Source: Promicromonospora sukumoe 327MFSha3.1
GTDB lineage: Bacteria; Actinomycetota; Actinomycetes; Actinomycetales; Cellulomonadaceae
NCBI RefSeq assembly: GCF_000385135.1
Contig: NZ_ARQM01000006.1
Span: 1 to 64,000 of the forward strand
DNA length: 64,000 nt
Reading direction: 5' to 3'
This document shows positions 34,365 to 42,550 of the stretch, piece after piece; the first letter of the stretch is position 1, and every line of letters begins with the position of its first letter. Under the pieces are notes generated by a model. The model did not search any database. It was not told where the DNA came from and was given only the letters and a program-made list of their open reading frames with translations. Made by a program: the position numbers and the translations under genes.

Positions 34365-35525
34365 ATGGGTCTCTTCAGCCGACGTACACCGCCCCCTGCC
34401 GACCCGGGCGTCGAGGCGCTGCCGCCCGCCGTCCCCGCCGAGAGCAGGGCCTCCCGGTTGTGGTCGGACGGCTTCGGCCGGGTCGGCACCCGGTCGCTGC
34501 AGATCCTCGCGATCCTCGCGGTCGTCGCCGTGGTCGTGTTCGTCGGCACGCGCCTGACCCTCGTGGTGATCCCCGTGCTCATCGCGCTCGTGCTGGCGTC
34601 CGCCATCTTCCCGCTCGTCTCGTTCCTGCGGCGCCACCGGTGGCCGTCACTCCTCGCGACCTGGGTCTCGCTCCTGGCGCTGGTCGCGCTGCTGTCGGGG
34701 ATCGTCTGGCTCGTGGTGCGCGCCGTCGTCGACCAGTGGGGCGAGCTGCAGGCCCAGGCGATCGAGGGTTTCGACTCCCTGCAGACCTACGTCCAGGACC
34801 TGCCCTTCGACTTCGGCAACGAGCAGATCGCGTCGCTGCGCGACGCCGCCGTGAATCTGCTGCAGTCCGACGCCGTGGGCTCGGGCGCCATCGCCGGCGT
34901 CTCCCAGACCGCCGACTTCGTCGCGGGCTTCTTCATCATGATCGTCGTCCTGTTCTTCTTCCTGAAGGACGGCCCCGCGATGTGGGAGTTCGTGCTGCGC
35001 CCGTTCGAGGGGCACCGGTACGAGCGCGGGCAGCGTGTGGGCACGGCGACCGTCACCACGCTGGGCGGCTACGTGCGCGGGACGGCGATCGTGGCCCTGG
35101 TCGACGCCGTCGGCATCGGGATCGGCCTGGCGATCGTGGGCGTGCCGCTCGTGATCCCGCTGTCGGTGCTGGTCTTCCTGCTCGCCTTCATCCCGCTGGT
35201 CGGCGCCACGGTGGCCGGCATCCTCGCGGCGCTGGTCACGCTCGTCGCGGTCGGGCCGATCGAGGCGCTGATCGTCGTCGCGATCGTCGTCGCCGTGAAC
35301 CAGCTGGAGGGCGACTTCCTCCAGCCGATCGTCATGGGCCGCACCCTGCGCCTGCACCCGCTCGTCATCCTGTTCGCCCTGACGGCGGGCACGGTGCTCG
35401 CGGGCATCACCGGCGCCGTGCTGGCCGTGCCGATCGCCGCGTCGCTCTGGCGGGCGATCCAGGTGTGGGACGGCCCGGACCTGCCGGCGCGGTTCGCGCG
35501 CCAGAAGCGGGCCGAGACGGTCTGA
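34365..35525 (+). CDS. AI-2E family transporter-like membrane protein
   Basis: This 386-residue protein of the AI-2E exporter superfamily (PF01594) has eight hydrophobic spans. Two are near the N-terminus (ILAILAVVAVVVFVGTRL, VVIPVLIALVLASAIFPLVSFL), then comes a periplasmic helix region. The paired C-terminal helices carry FLKDGPAMW and QLEGDFLQPIVMGRTLRLHP, the family signature. The substrate is unknown; few members truly export autoinducer-2. ATG 34365 has GGAGG seven bases upstream. It is monocistronic and converges with a hydrolase gene across a large hairpin. Confidence 0.92.
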   Translation: MGLFSRRTPPPADPGVEALPPAVPAESRASRLWSDGFGRVGTRSLQILAILAVVAVVVFVGTRLTLVVIPVLIALVLASAIFPLVSFLRRHRWPSLLATWVSLLALVALLSGIVWLVVRAVVDQWGELQAQAIEGFDSLQTYVQDLPFDFGNEQIASLRDAAVNLLQSDAVGSGAIAGVSQTADFVAGFFIMIVVLFFFLKDGPAMWEFVLRPFEGHRYERGQRVGTATVTTLGGYVRGTAIVALVDAVGIGIGLAIVGVPLVIPLSVLVFLLAFIPLVGATVAGILAALVTLVAVGPIEALIVVAIVVAVNQLEGDFLQPIVMGRTLRLHPLVILFALTAGTVLAGITGAVLAVPIAASLWRAIQVWDGPDLPARFARQKRAETV

Positions 35526-35576
35526 CCCGTCAGCCCGACCGGAGGTGATGTCGCTGCCGATACCGCTGGCCGACTC

Positions 35577-35660
35577 CCGAGGTTCTGTTCAAGCCACGAT
35601 GTTGCAGCGTTTCAAGCTGGCTCCTACGGGCAGGAGCTCGTGGTCTGAACAGAACCTCGG
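35577..35660. terminator. Long imperfect hairpin with branched loop, probable bidirectional terminator
   Basis: Arms 35577-35599 and 35638-35660 (outer sequence CCGAGGTTCTGTTCA) match at 21 of 23 positions. The 38-nt loop contains its own small hairpin, GCTCCT/AGGAGC. It fills the gap between two convergent genes (stops 35525 and 35674). Confidence 0.6.
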
Positions 35661-35673
35661 CCGCAAAGGAGCA

Positions 35674-36612
35674 CTAGACCCCGCCGAGCTCCCTCCCGAA
35701 GAACTCGGTGAGCTTCTCGACGGCCGGGCCGACGTGCTCGGGCCGGTCGTAGAGGTCGACATGGCTGGCGCCCTCGATCCAGTGGAGCTCCTTGGGCTCG
35801 CGCGCGTCGGCGAAGGCCAGGGTGCCCATGTGCCTGGTGACGGCCTCGGTCCCCTGGACGATGAGCAGCGGCCGTGGCGCGATCAGGCCGGCGAACCGGA
35901 ACTGGTCGGACGTCGCGATGCGGTCGACGCTCGACCACGTGAACTCCTTCGCGGAACGCGGGTGCGCCCCGCGCTCGGTGCGGTAGTACTCGAAGCCCTC
36001 GAAGCCGTGCCGGCCGCCGAGCGCCCGGGCCTCCTCCGCGGTGTCCGGGAAGACAGGGAACATGCCAACGGGCTCGCCGTGCGCCTCGGCGGTGCGGGCC
36101 GCCGCGGCGGCGTCGAGCATCCCCTGGACCACGGCCGGGTTCTGGGCACCGTCGGCGCCCTCCCGGAACTGGCGTCCGACGTCGACGCCGCTGACGGTGG
36201 CCAGCGCGCGCACCCGGTGGTCGCCCGCCGTCGCGGCGATGCCGTAGCCGCCCGAGGCGCAGATGCCGAGCATCCCGATCCGGCCGGCGTCGACCTCGGG
36301 GCGTGTGGTGAGAAAGGAGACGGCGGCCTTGAGGTCCTCGACGCGGTGCGCCGGGTCCTCCAGCCCGCGCGGCAGGCCGCCGCTCTCGCCCTGGTAGGCG
36401 GCGTCGAAGGCGAGGGTCACGAAGCCCTGCTCGGCGAGGCGGGCCGCGTAGGTGCCGGCGGTCTGCTCCTTGACCCCGGTGCCGGGGTGGCCGACGACGA
36501 TCGCCGGCAGGGGCGCGGCGGCGTCGGGAGCGTCGGCATCGCGTGCAGGAAGGTAGAGGTGGCCGGCGAGGGGGATGCCGGCGCTGTCGAAGGTGACGTC
36601 CGTTCGGTTCAT
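35674..36612 (-). CDS. Alpha/beta hydrolase (dienelactone hydrolase-like)
   Basis: This is a 312-residue cytosolic hydrolase. The nucleophile motif GICASGGYG places Ser120, the oxyanion region is VVGHPGTGVKEQ, and a late histidine lies in EGASHVDLYD. The overall pattern (FDSAGIPLAGHLYLP at the N-terminus, YAARLAEQGFVTLAFD) fits YcjY-type or dienelactone-hydrolase-like proteins. The substrate is unknown. It is divergent from an XRE-type regulator across a palindromic operator, so it is probably the regulated target. ATG 36612 is chosen because the 11-codon extension has no start support. Confidence 0.88.
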   Translation of the reverse strand: MNRTDVTFDSAGIPLAGHLYLPARDADAPDAAAPLPAIVVGHPGTGVKEQTAGTYAARLAEQGFVTLAFDAAYQGESGGLPRGLEDPAHRVEDLKAAVSFLTTRPEVDAGRIGMLGICASGGYGIAATAGDHRVRALATVSGVDVGRQFREGADGAQNPAVVQGMLDAAAAARTAEAHGEPVGMFPVFPDTAEEARALGGRHGFEGFEYYRTERGAHPRSAKEFTWSSVDRIATSDQFRFAGLIAPRPLLIVQGTEAVTRHMGTLAFADAREPKELHWIEGASHVDLYDRPEHVGPAVEKLTEFFGRELGGV

Positions 36613-36658
36613 GCGACCAGGTTCCTGCGGCGGCCTGCAGCGCAACAGCAGCGGGTTC

Positions 36659-36680
36659 TTCCCTGGGAAGGATCCTTCCC
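36659..36680. promoter_or_regulatory. Overlapping palindromes, operator for the XRE regulator
   Basis: GGGAAGGATCCTTCCC (36665-36680) is a perfect 16-bp palindrome. It overlaps TTCCCTGGGAA (36659-36669), another inverted repeat made of the same TTCCC/GGGAA half-site. The three half-sites lie midway between the divergent hydrolase and regulator genes, so binding here could control both. Confidence 0.65.
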
Positions 36681-36707
36681 TCCCGCACGCGGTCGGACCC
36701 TCGCAGA

Positions 36708-37604
36708 ATGGTCGTCATGACCCCGCACGTCGACCCCGACGAGCTCGGCGCGTTCCTCAGGGCGCGCCGGGCCGAGCTCAGCCCGCACGCCGTCGGGCTC
36801 CCCGAGTCCACGAGGCACCGCAAGGTGCCGGGCCTGCGTCGCGAGGAGGTGGCCCAGGTCGCGGCGATCAGCGTCGACTACTACACGCGCCTCGAACAGG
36901 GCCGGGTCGCCGCGTCCGCCTCGGTGCTCGCCACGCTCTCGGCCGCGCTCCGGCTCGACGAGGACCAGCAGCGCTACCTCTACGAGATCGCCGGCAAGGC
37001 CGACGCCCGGCCCCGGCGACGGCGCGCCCGGCAGACCGTGCGCCCCGCCATGCGCCGGCTGCTCGACCGGCTCACCGACACCCCGGCGATCGTCCTCGGC
37101 AAGCGCATGGACGTGCTCGCCTGGAACTCGGCGGCGGCCGCGCTCTTCGTCGACTTCGGCGCGGTCCCCGCCGCGCGGCGCAACTACGTCCACCTGCTCT
37201 TCAGCGACCCGACGATGCGGGCGCTCAACGTGCGGTGGGAGCACGACGCGCGGGAGGCCGTCGCGGCCCTCCGCATGGAGGCCGCCACCGATCCCGACGA
37301 CCCCGACCTGGCCCGCCTCGTCGGCGAGCTCGCGGTGCTCGACCCGGACTTCCGGCGCTGGTGGGCCGAGCACCGCGTGAACAGCGCGACCTACGGCACC
37401 AAGCAGTACCGGCACCGCGTGGTCGGCGACCTCACGCTCGACTGCGACACCTGGTCCAGCCCCGACGGCAGCGGCCAGCGCCTCATGGTCCTGACAGCGG
37501 AGGCCGGCTCGCCGTCCGACGAGGCGCTGCGGATCCTCGCCTCCTGGACGGCGACCTCCGCAGCACCGGACGCGACCGACGCGGCGACGGGGACGGCACG
37601 ATGA
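36708..37604 (+). CDS. XRE-type regulator with MmyB-like ligand domain
   Basis: This is a 298-residue regulator. The N-terminal helix-turn-helix (ELGAFLRARRAELSPHAVGL, GLRREEVAQVAAISVDYYTRLEQGR; residues about 10-75) is followed by the MmyB-like ligand-binding domain (DTPAIVLGKRMDVLAWN, RNYVHLLFSDP, RRWWAEHRV, HRVVGDLTLDCDTWSSPDG). Such proteins typically sit divergent from a small oxidoreductase or hydrolase gene, as here. The start may be ATG 36708 or ATG 36717; neither has a clear ribosome binding site. It overlaps the DUF2255-like gene by ATGA. Confidence 0.92.
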   Translation: MVVMTPHVDPDELGAFLRARRAELSPHAVGLPESTRHRKVPGLRREEVAQVAAISVDYYTRLEQGRVAASASVLATLSAALRLDEDQQRYLYEIAGKADARPRRRRARQTVRPAMRRLLDRLTDTPAIVLGKRMDVLAWNSAAAALFVDFGAVPAARRNYVHLLFSDPTMRALNVRWEHDAREAVAALRMEAATDPDDPDLARLVGELAVLDPDFRRWWAEHRVNSATYGTKQYRHRVVGDLTLDCDTWSSPDGSGQRLMVLTAEAGSPSDEALRILASWTATSAAPDATDAATGTAR

Positions 37605-37960
37605 CGCCCTGGACCCCGGCCACGCTGGCCGCGCTGCGCGACACGTTCTCGCTGCACCTCGCCGCCGGGCCCGCCGGCCCGGACGCCCCCGAGGTCGAGG
37701 TCGGCATGGTGCTCGCCGACGGCGACCTGTACGTGCGACCGCAGCGCGGCACGACGTCGCGGTGGTACCGCGCCGCGATCGGCCACGGCACCGGGCGAAT
37801 TCGCGTGTCCGGCGAGACCGTCGCCGTGCGATTCGAGGCCGCCGGGCAGGATGCCGGCACCGCGGTCGACGCCGCGTACCGGAGCAAGTACGGCGAGCTC
37901 GCGGCATTCGCGGTCAGCGCACCGTCGCGTCTGGCGACGCTGCGCATCACACCGGCGTGA
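37601..37960 (+). CDS. DUF2255-like small protein
   Basis: This 119-residue protein starts in the stop of the preceding regulator (ATGA, 37601-37604) and is co-translated with it. The pattern LYVRPQRGTTSRWYRAAIGHGTGRIRVSG is typical of DUF2255/nitroreductase-like beta-barrel proteins, which act on small molecules or bind flavin. No catalytic residue can be named. The biochemical role is unknown. Confidence 0.75.
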   Translation: MTPWTPATLAALRDTFSLHLAAGPAGPDAPEVEVGMVLADGDLYVRPQRGTTSRWYRAAIGHGTGRIRVSGETVAVRFEAAGQDAGTAVDAAYRSKYGELAAFAVSAPSRLATLRITPA

Positions 37961-38009
37961 CGCCACGGCGTCAGCCCGCGGCTCAGCCTGCTGCGGGCTC
38001 CTCGCCGAC

Positions 38010-38882
38010 CTACCCAACAGCCGCCCCGGCCGCCGGACCCGCCGCCAGGCCGGCCAGCACCTCGGCCGCCGCCCGCGGCCGGACCAGCCACGACAGGTGG
38101 CTCGACTTCAGCGTGTGCACGTCGTACGGGTTGTCGGGCGTGAGCGCGTCCGCCTCGCGGATCATCCGGTCCTGCATGGCGGGCGGGATGCTCGTGTCCT
38201 CGCTGAGCCGCACGTAGGTCCGGGGGATCGTGCCCCAGGTGGCCGCCTGGACCCGGTCGTCCGGTGTGCCGGCGTCGAGGTTCTCGTCGGGCTGGAACGT
38301 GTTGAGGAACGTGCGGAACTCGTCGTCGGTGCCGTCGGCGTGGAACGCCGCCTTGAGACCGGCCAGCACCGCCGGGTCCGCCGTGCGGAAGTTGCCGCGC
38401 AGCAGCCCGAGCTCGGCGGGGTCACCCGCGAGCACGGCCGCGAGCGCCATCTGGTCTGTGTCCGCCATCTCGGGTCCGGCGTAGTAGCCGCCCACGTCCA
38501 GGTCGACGGGCGCCCACGCGGAGACGTAGACGATCCGGTCGACCAGGTCGGGGCGGGCATTGCCGACCGCGGTGAGCGTCATGCCGCCCCGGCTGTGGCC
38601 GACCAGGATCACCGGACCGTGCTCCTTGGCCCGTTCGAGGACCTCGACGACGCGCGCCACGTTGTCGGCGAGCGTCACCCCCTTGATGCTGCCGGGAGTC
38701 GTCGCGAGACCCGGCAGGTCCTGCGGCGCCTGGTACGCGGCCGGGTAGGTCGCCTCGAACCCGTGGCCGGGCAGGTCGACCGCCGCCGAGCGGTGCCCGA
38801 GCAGCGCGAGCTCGGCCTGCAGCGGCGCGAACGAGAACGAGTTGGCGAAGGCGCCGTGGACCAGCACGAAGGTGGGTGACAT
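38010..38882 (-). CDS. Alpha/beta fold hydrolase
   Basis: This is a 290-residue hydrolase of the EstC/pyrethroid-hydrolase-like group. FVLVHGAFANSFSF carries the oxyanion loop, Ser97 lies in GHSRGG, and a histidine in LKSSHLSWLVRP is the likely catalytic base. A cap of about 100 residues (GYYAGPEMADTDQMAL region) sits between the core strands. The C-terminus is an Ala/Gly-rich tail. Its natural ester or amide substrate is unknown. It is followed on the same strand by a VOC protein gene upstream, 29 nt away, so the two may share a transcript. Confidence 0.88.
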   Translation of the reverse strand: MSPTFVLVHGAFANSFSFAPLQAELALLGHRSAAVDLPGHGFEATYPAAYQAPQDLPGLATTPGSIKGVTLADNVARVVEVLERAKEHGPVILVGHSRGGMTLTAVGNARPDLVDRIVYVSAWAPVDLDVGGYYAGPEMADTDQMALAAVLAGDPAELGLLRGNFRTADPAVLAGLKAAFHADGTDDEFRTFLNTFQPDENLDAGTPDDRVQAATWGTIPRTYVRLSEDTSIPPAMQDRMIREADALTPDNPYDVHTLKSSHLSWLVRPRAAAEVLAGLAAGPAAGAAVG

Positions 38883-38911
38883 GGCGCCTGATGCTAGTCG
38901 AGCGGGGAGCC

Positions 38912-39328
38912 TCAGCCACCCGGATTTTCGAGGAACGCCTCCATCCCGCCGCCGTCCGCGAGCCCGATGATGTTGCCCGCGGGGTCGGTGAACCAGGCGC
39001 CGTCGCCCCCCTCCATGAAGCCTCGGACGATGCCCTTCTCGTCCTGCTCGAAGCCCTCGTAGTGCTGGAACGGCACGCCCTTGGCGGCGAGCTCGTCCAC
39101 GACCTCGTCGACGTCGTCGACCGTGAGGTGCATGACCGTGAACGGGGCCGGGACGTGGTCGTCCTTCTGGTAGACGAACACGGCGGCGCCGTCGCCGAGG
39201 TCGAGCACGATGCCGGCCCCTTCGTCCAGGGTTGACACGCTCAGCCCGAGCGTGTCCGCGTAGAACGCGCGTGCCGCGTCCATGTCGTTCGCCGCGAACG
39301 TCGGCAGCACGTTTCGCACGTTGACCAT
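38912..39328 (-). CDS. VOC family protein (glyoxalase/dioxygenase superfamily)
   Basis: This 138-residue protein has the beta-alpha-beta-beta-beta fold. NVLPTFAANDMDAARAFYADTLGLSV is the typical first module, and FTDPAGNIIGL gives the C-terminal metal-ligand strand. It is probably a lyase or a resistance-type binding protein with an unknown small substrate. ATG 39328 has AAGGAG ten bases upstream. The alpha/beta hydrolase gene follows directly. Confidence 0.88.
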   Translation of the reverse strand: MVNVRNVLPTFAANDMDAARAFYADTLGLSVSTLDEGAGIVLDLGDGAAVFVYQKDDHVPAPFTVMHLTVDDVDEVVDELAAKGVPFQHYEGFEQDEKGIVRGFMEGGDGAWFTDPAGNIIGLADGGGMEAFLENPGG

Positions 39329-39489
39329 CGCTGTCTCACTCCTTCGTGATCGCCGGCTGCTGCACGGCGGGGCCCGTCGGGAGCGCCGGACACTTCCAGG
39401 TTGCCACCGCCGGGCGCGGGCGCAAGGGCCCAAGGGCCTTCGGCGCGGACATCACCCGCGGGCCCCGTCGGCGCATGGGCGGACGCCGC

Positions 39490-40098
39490 CTACTGGCCCA
39501 CGCGCCCGTCGACGCGCTCGCGCAGGATGTCGGCGTGGCCGCAGTGCCGCGCGTACTCGACGATCTGTCCCAGGACGGCCTCGCGGAGCTGGAGATCCGC
39601 GCCCTCGGGACCGAAGTCGGAGTCCCCGGTGTTCCCGGTGCTGAGGTCGGTCACGCCGTCGAGGTAGCGGTCCGTCGCCTCCGTCTCGGTGCGCCAGTGG
39701 TGCCAGGCGTCGTCGACGACGGCTGGATCGGCGATCGCTCCGGTCCAGTCGGCCTCGCGGTCGTCCTCGGTGCGGTACAGCTCGGGTGCGTCCTCGCCCG
39801 TCATCACGCGGCGCAGGTGTCGCTCGCCCGACGCCAGGTGCCGCAGCAGCCCGAGCAGGGACATGGTGGACGGCGGGGCGGAGCGGCGGGCGAGCTGCTC
39901 GGCATCGAGCCCCGCGCACTTCATCTCCAGCGTGAGCCGGTAGTAGCGCAGGTACTCGAGCAGCATGCTGCGCTCGTCGGTGACCGGGGCGTCGTTCTCC
40001 CGCGGGTCGTCGTCGGGGTCGGTCCACATGTCAGGGAAGACGGTGGCAGTCGTCCAGCGGGTGGTCTCGGGCTCTTCGGCCTGTTCGTGGGGCTCCAT
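39490..40098 (-). CDS. DinB family protein (DUF664)
   Basis: This is a 202-residue four-helix-bundle protein of the DinB superfamily. LLEYLRYYRLTLEMKCAGLDAEQLARRSAPPSTMSLLGLLRHLASGERH (read in pieces) holds the first metal-site histidine, and EYARHCGHADILRERVDG the C-terminal pair. Members include mycothiol-dependent enzymes and metal-binding stress proteins. Which of these applies is unclear. A second family member is at 58138. Confidence 0.9.
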   Translation of the reverse strand: MEPHEQAEEPETTRWTTATVFPDMWTDPDDDPRENDAPVTDERSMLLEYLRYYRLTLEMKCAGLDAEQLARRSAPPSTMSLLGLLRHLASGERHLRRVMTGEDAPELYRTEDDREADWTGAIADPAVVDDAWHHWRTETEATDRYLDGVTDLSTGNTGDSDFGPEGADLQLREAVLGQIVEYARHCGHADILRERVDGRVGQ

Positions 40099-40153
40099 CC
40101 GTCCAGGGTGGACCCGTGCCCCGGCCGTCGGCCACGGGAATTCCGGGGCGAGG

Positions 40154-41284
40154 TCAGTCCCGGGGAGCCTCGGTGTACGTCACGGGGCCACCGCACGACG
40201 CCACGACGTCGCCGTCGGCGAGCAGCCGGACGTCGATCCACGGCTCGTCGCCGAGCACGGTGAGCGCGGCCTCGGCGTCGGGGTCGGGGTCGGTGACGTC
40301 GACCCGGACGTCGTGCGTGTCCCCGTCCGCCGCGATGGTCCGGGTGTGCGTGAACCCTGCGTTGTCCGACGAGGAGCCGGCGTCGCTCGTCCCGATGTCC
40401 CAGGACCGGGAGATCAACACGTCCTCGCCGTCCCCCGCGCGGGCGTCGAGCTCGACCCGGTATCCGGTGTCCCGGGCCGACGGGTCGCTGGTCCAGGTGA
40501 GGATGGCGCCCGGGTGCGTCGTGCGGGTCTCCCGGACCGTCCACAGCCGGCGGTCCCGGTTGATCGACACGGATCCGGCCGGCCTGATCTCCCCGGCGAC
40601 GAGCGTCGGCTCGGGTGTCTCGACCTCGCACAGGGGCGAGTGGTCGGCAACGTCGGCCGAGCTGCCGCTGCTGATCGGCACGTACCCGTAGCCGAGCCCG
40701 AGCACGCAGACCACGACCGCGGCCGAGTAGAGGGCGATGCGCGGCCGCCGCGGGAGGTCCAGCACCTCGCGCAGCACGACGGTCCGCACGATCGAGTCGG
40801 CGAACGTCTGGCGCTTGGCGTGCCAGACCGGTCGCAGGTAGCCGATGAGCAGGATGGCGTCGAGCAGGTGGAGCACCCACCGGGCGAGCGTCCGCCCGAG
40901 GCCGGCGGGCCGGTGCTCGTCCTCGCGGACGACGCGGATGCCCGTCACGAGCTTGCCCGGCGTCCAGCCCGTGAGGGCCTGGAGCAACAGCAGGAGCACC
41001 AGGGCGGCGACCGGGACGAGCACCAGCGGCCCGCCGGAGCGGGCCGCCTCGGTCGTCCCGCTCCACACGGGGACGAGCATCGGGGCGTTGAACCCGGCCC
41101 CGAGCGCCAGCCAGGCCACTCCGGCCAGGATCGCGTTGTCGAGGAGGGCCGCGACGACGCGCTGCCCCCACGAGGCGTACTCCGCCTCGACGACGGCGCC
41201 CGCCCCCGGACCGTCGACGTCCGGCGCGACCACCACGCCGGACGTCGTTCCCCCGCCGACCCCCGACCCCGCGCTGCTCACCAT
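40154..41284 (-). CDS. RDD family membrane protein with extracytoplasmic domain
   Basis: This 376-residue protein has a Gly/Val-rich cytoplasmic start of about 35 residues, then an RDD domain with hydrophobic spans. WGQRVVAALLDNAILAG is the RDD-like first motif, followed by GWTPGKLVTGIRVV. A further membrane helix near 190-205 leads to a domain of about 170 residues outside the membrane, with an Ig-like acidic composition. RDD proteins are often ion or osmolyte transport related. The function of this fusion is unknown. Confidence 0.85.
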   Translation of the reverse strand: MVSSAGSGVGGGTTSGVVVAPDVDGPGAGAVVEAEYASWGQRVVAALLDNAILAGVAWLALGAGFNAPMLVPVWSGTTEAARSGGPLVLVPVAALVLLLLLQALTGWTPGKLVTGIRVVREDEHRPAGLGRTLARWVLHLLDAILLIGYLRPVWHAKRQTFADSIVRTVVLREVLDLPRRPRIALYSAAVVVCVLGLGYGYVPISSGSSADVADHSPLCEVETPEPTLVAGEIRPAGSVSINRDRRLWTVRETRTTHPGAILTWTSDPSARDTGYRVELDARAGDGEDVLISRSWDIGTSDAGSSSDNAGFTHTRTIAADGDTHDVRVDVTDPDPDAEAALTVLGDEPWIDVRLLADGDVVASCGGPVTYTEAPRD

Positions 41285-41323
41285 CCCAGGATCATGTCAG
41301 CGAGGGCTCAGGTTGGCCATGAA

Positions 41324-42445
41324 TCAGCCTTGGTAGCGGTACGCGTCCCACGCGCCGAGCAGGTACTGGATGCCCAGCGCCCGGTCGTAGAGGCCGTACC
41401 CGGGGCGCGGTTTGTTCGTGGTGTTCTCGTCCCAGAGGTGCCGGCCGTGGTCGGGCCGGATGTAGCCCTCGTAGCCGGCCTCGGCGTACGCCTTCATGAT
41501 CCCGGTGGTGTCGACGCTGCCCTCGCACGCGCGGTGCGCCACCTCGGTGAAGTCACCGTTGTCGAAGTGCTTGATGTTGCGCACGTGCGAGAAGTGGATG
41601 CGGTCCATGAACGTCTTCACCGCGTCGACGGGGTCCTGCTCCGGGTTGGCGGAGAAGCTGCCCAGGCACAGGGTGAGGCCGTTGTACGGGCTCGGGTTCA
41701 GGTCGAGCACCCGCGCGAGGCCCTCCTTGGTGGAGACCACGCGCGGCCAGCCGAACACGTCGAAGGGCGGGTCGTCCGGGTGCACGCCGAGCTTCACGTC
41801 GACCTCCTCGCAGGTGGGGATCACCGCGTCGAGGAAGTACTTGTAGTTGGCGTACATGTCGTCGTGCGTCACGCCCTCGTAGGCGGCGTTCAGCTCATGG
41901 AAGCTCGCCAGCCGCTCGGGCTCCCAGCCCGGGAGGGTCAGGCCGTGGGTGTTGGCCTCCATGTCGGCGATCAGGCTCTCGGGCGACATCTTGTCGACCA
42001 CGGCCTTCTCGTAGAACAGCGCGGTCGAGCCGTCGGGCAGCGGGTGCCACAGGTCGGTGCGCAGCCAGTCGAAGACGGGCATGAAGTTGTAGCAGACCAC
42101 CTTCACGCCGGACTGCCCGAGGCGGCGGATCGTCGTGATGTAGTTCTCGATCGCCTCGTCGCGGCTCAGCCCGAGCACGGTACGGCCGAGCTTGATCGAC
42201 TCGTGCACGTTGACGGACTCGACCACCTCGGCGTCGAAGGTCTTCGTGATGCCCTTGGCACGCGCCTCGTCGGACATGCCGGTGATCCTGGCGATCTCGG
42301 CGTCGATCTCCGCCTGCTCCCACACCTCGCCGGCCTGCTTGTCGTGCAGACTCCACACGATGGTCTCCACGCCAGGGATCTGGCGCACGTGATCCAGCGT
42401 CACGGTGTCGTTGCCCTCGCCGTACCAGCGGAAGCCCATCTTCAC
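41324..42445 (-). CDS. uxuA: Mannonate dehydratase
   Basis: This 373-residue TIM-barrel enzyme dehydrates D-mannonate to 2-keto-3-deoxygluconate in glucuronate breakdown. Family segments include MGFRWYGEGNDTVTLDHVRQIPG at the start (in parts), VCYNFMPVFDWLRTDL, GVHPDDPPFDVFG, CLGSFSANPE, FSHVRNIKH and YIRPDHGRHLWDE. The metal ligands are in the HPDDP, CLGS and RPDHG motifs. GTG 42445 has GAGGAG seven bases upstream. It lies downstream of lacZ but behind a terminator, so it has its own promoter, and belongs to the same hemicellulose-use region. Confidence 0.96.
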   Translation of the reverse strand: MKMGFRWYGEGNDTVTLDHVRQIPGVETIVWSLHDKQAGEVWEQAEIDAEIARITGMSDEARAKGITKTFDAEVVESVNVHESIKLGRTVLGLSRDEAIENYITTIRRLGQSGVKVVCYNFMPVFDWLRTDLWHPLPDGSTALFYEKAVVDKMSPESLIADMEANTHGLTLPGWEPERLASFHELNAAYEGVTHDDMYANYKYFLDAVIPTCEEVDVKLGVHPDDPPFDVFGWPRVVSTKEGLARVLDLNPSPYNGLTLCLGSFSANPEQDPVDAVKTFMDRIHFSHVRNIKHFDNGDFTEVAHRACEGSVDTTGIMKAYAEAGYEGYIRPDHGRHLWDENTTNKPRPGYGLYDRALGIQYLLGAWDAYRYQG

Positions 42446-42480
42446 AGCGGTTCTCCTCGTCGTCGTTGTCCAGCCGCTCT

Positions 42481-42488
42481 TGTATACA
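42481..42488. promoter_or_regulatory. TGTATACA palindrome upstream of uxuA
   Basis: An 8-bp palindrome lies 36 nt before the uxuA start. GntR-family uronate repressors such as UxuR bind TTGTATACAA-like sites, so this may be an operator or a -10-overlapping element. It touches the first base of the lacZ terminator stem. Short palindromes arise easily by chance. Confidence 0.35.
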
Positions 42489-42522
42489 TCATGCCCGCCC
42501 CGGCGAGCGGGGCGGGCATGAT
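42488..42522 (-). terminator. Terminator of lacZ
   Basis: A perfect 15-bp stem (ATCATGCCCGCCCCG and its complement) with a 5-nt loop lies 29 nt past the lacZ stop on the minus strand. Confidence 0.85.
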
Positions 42523-42550
42523 GCTCACTCAGTGGTTCGTGAGACGCGGC

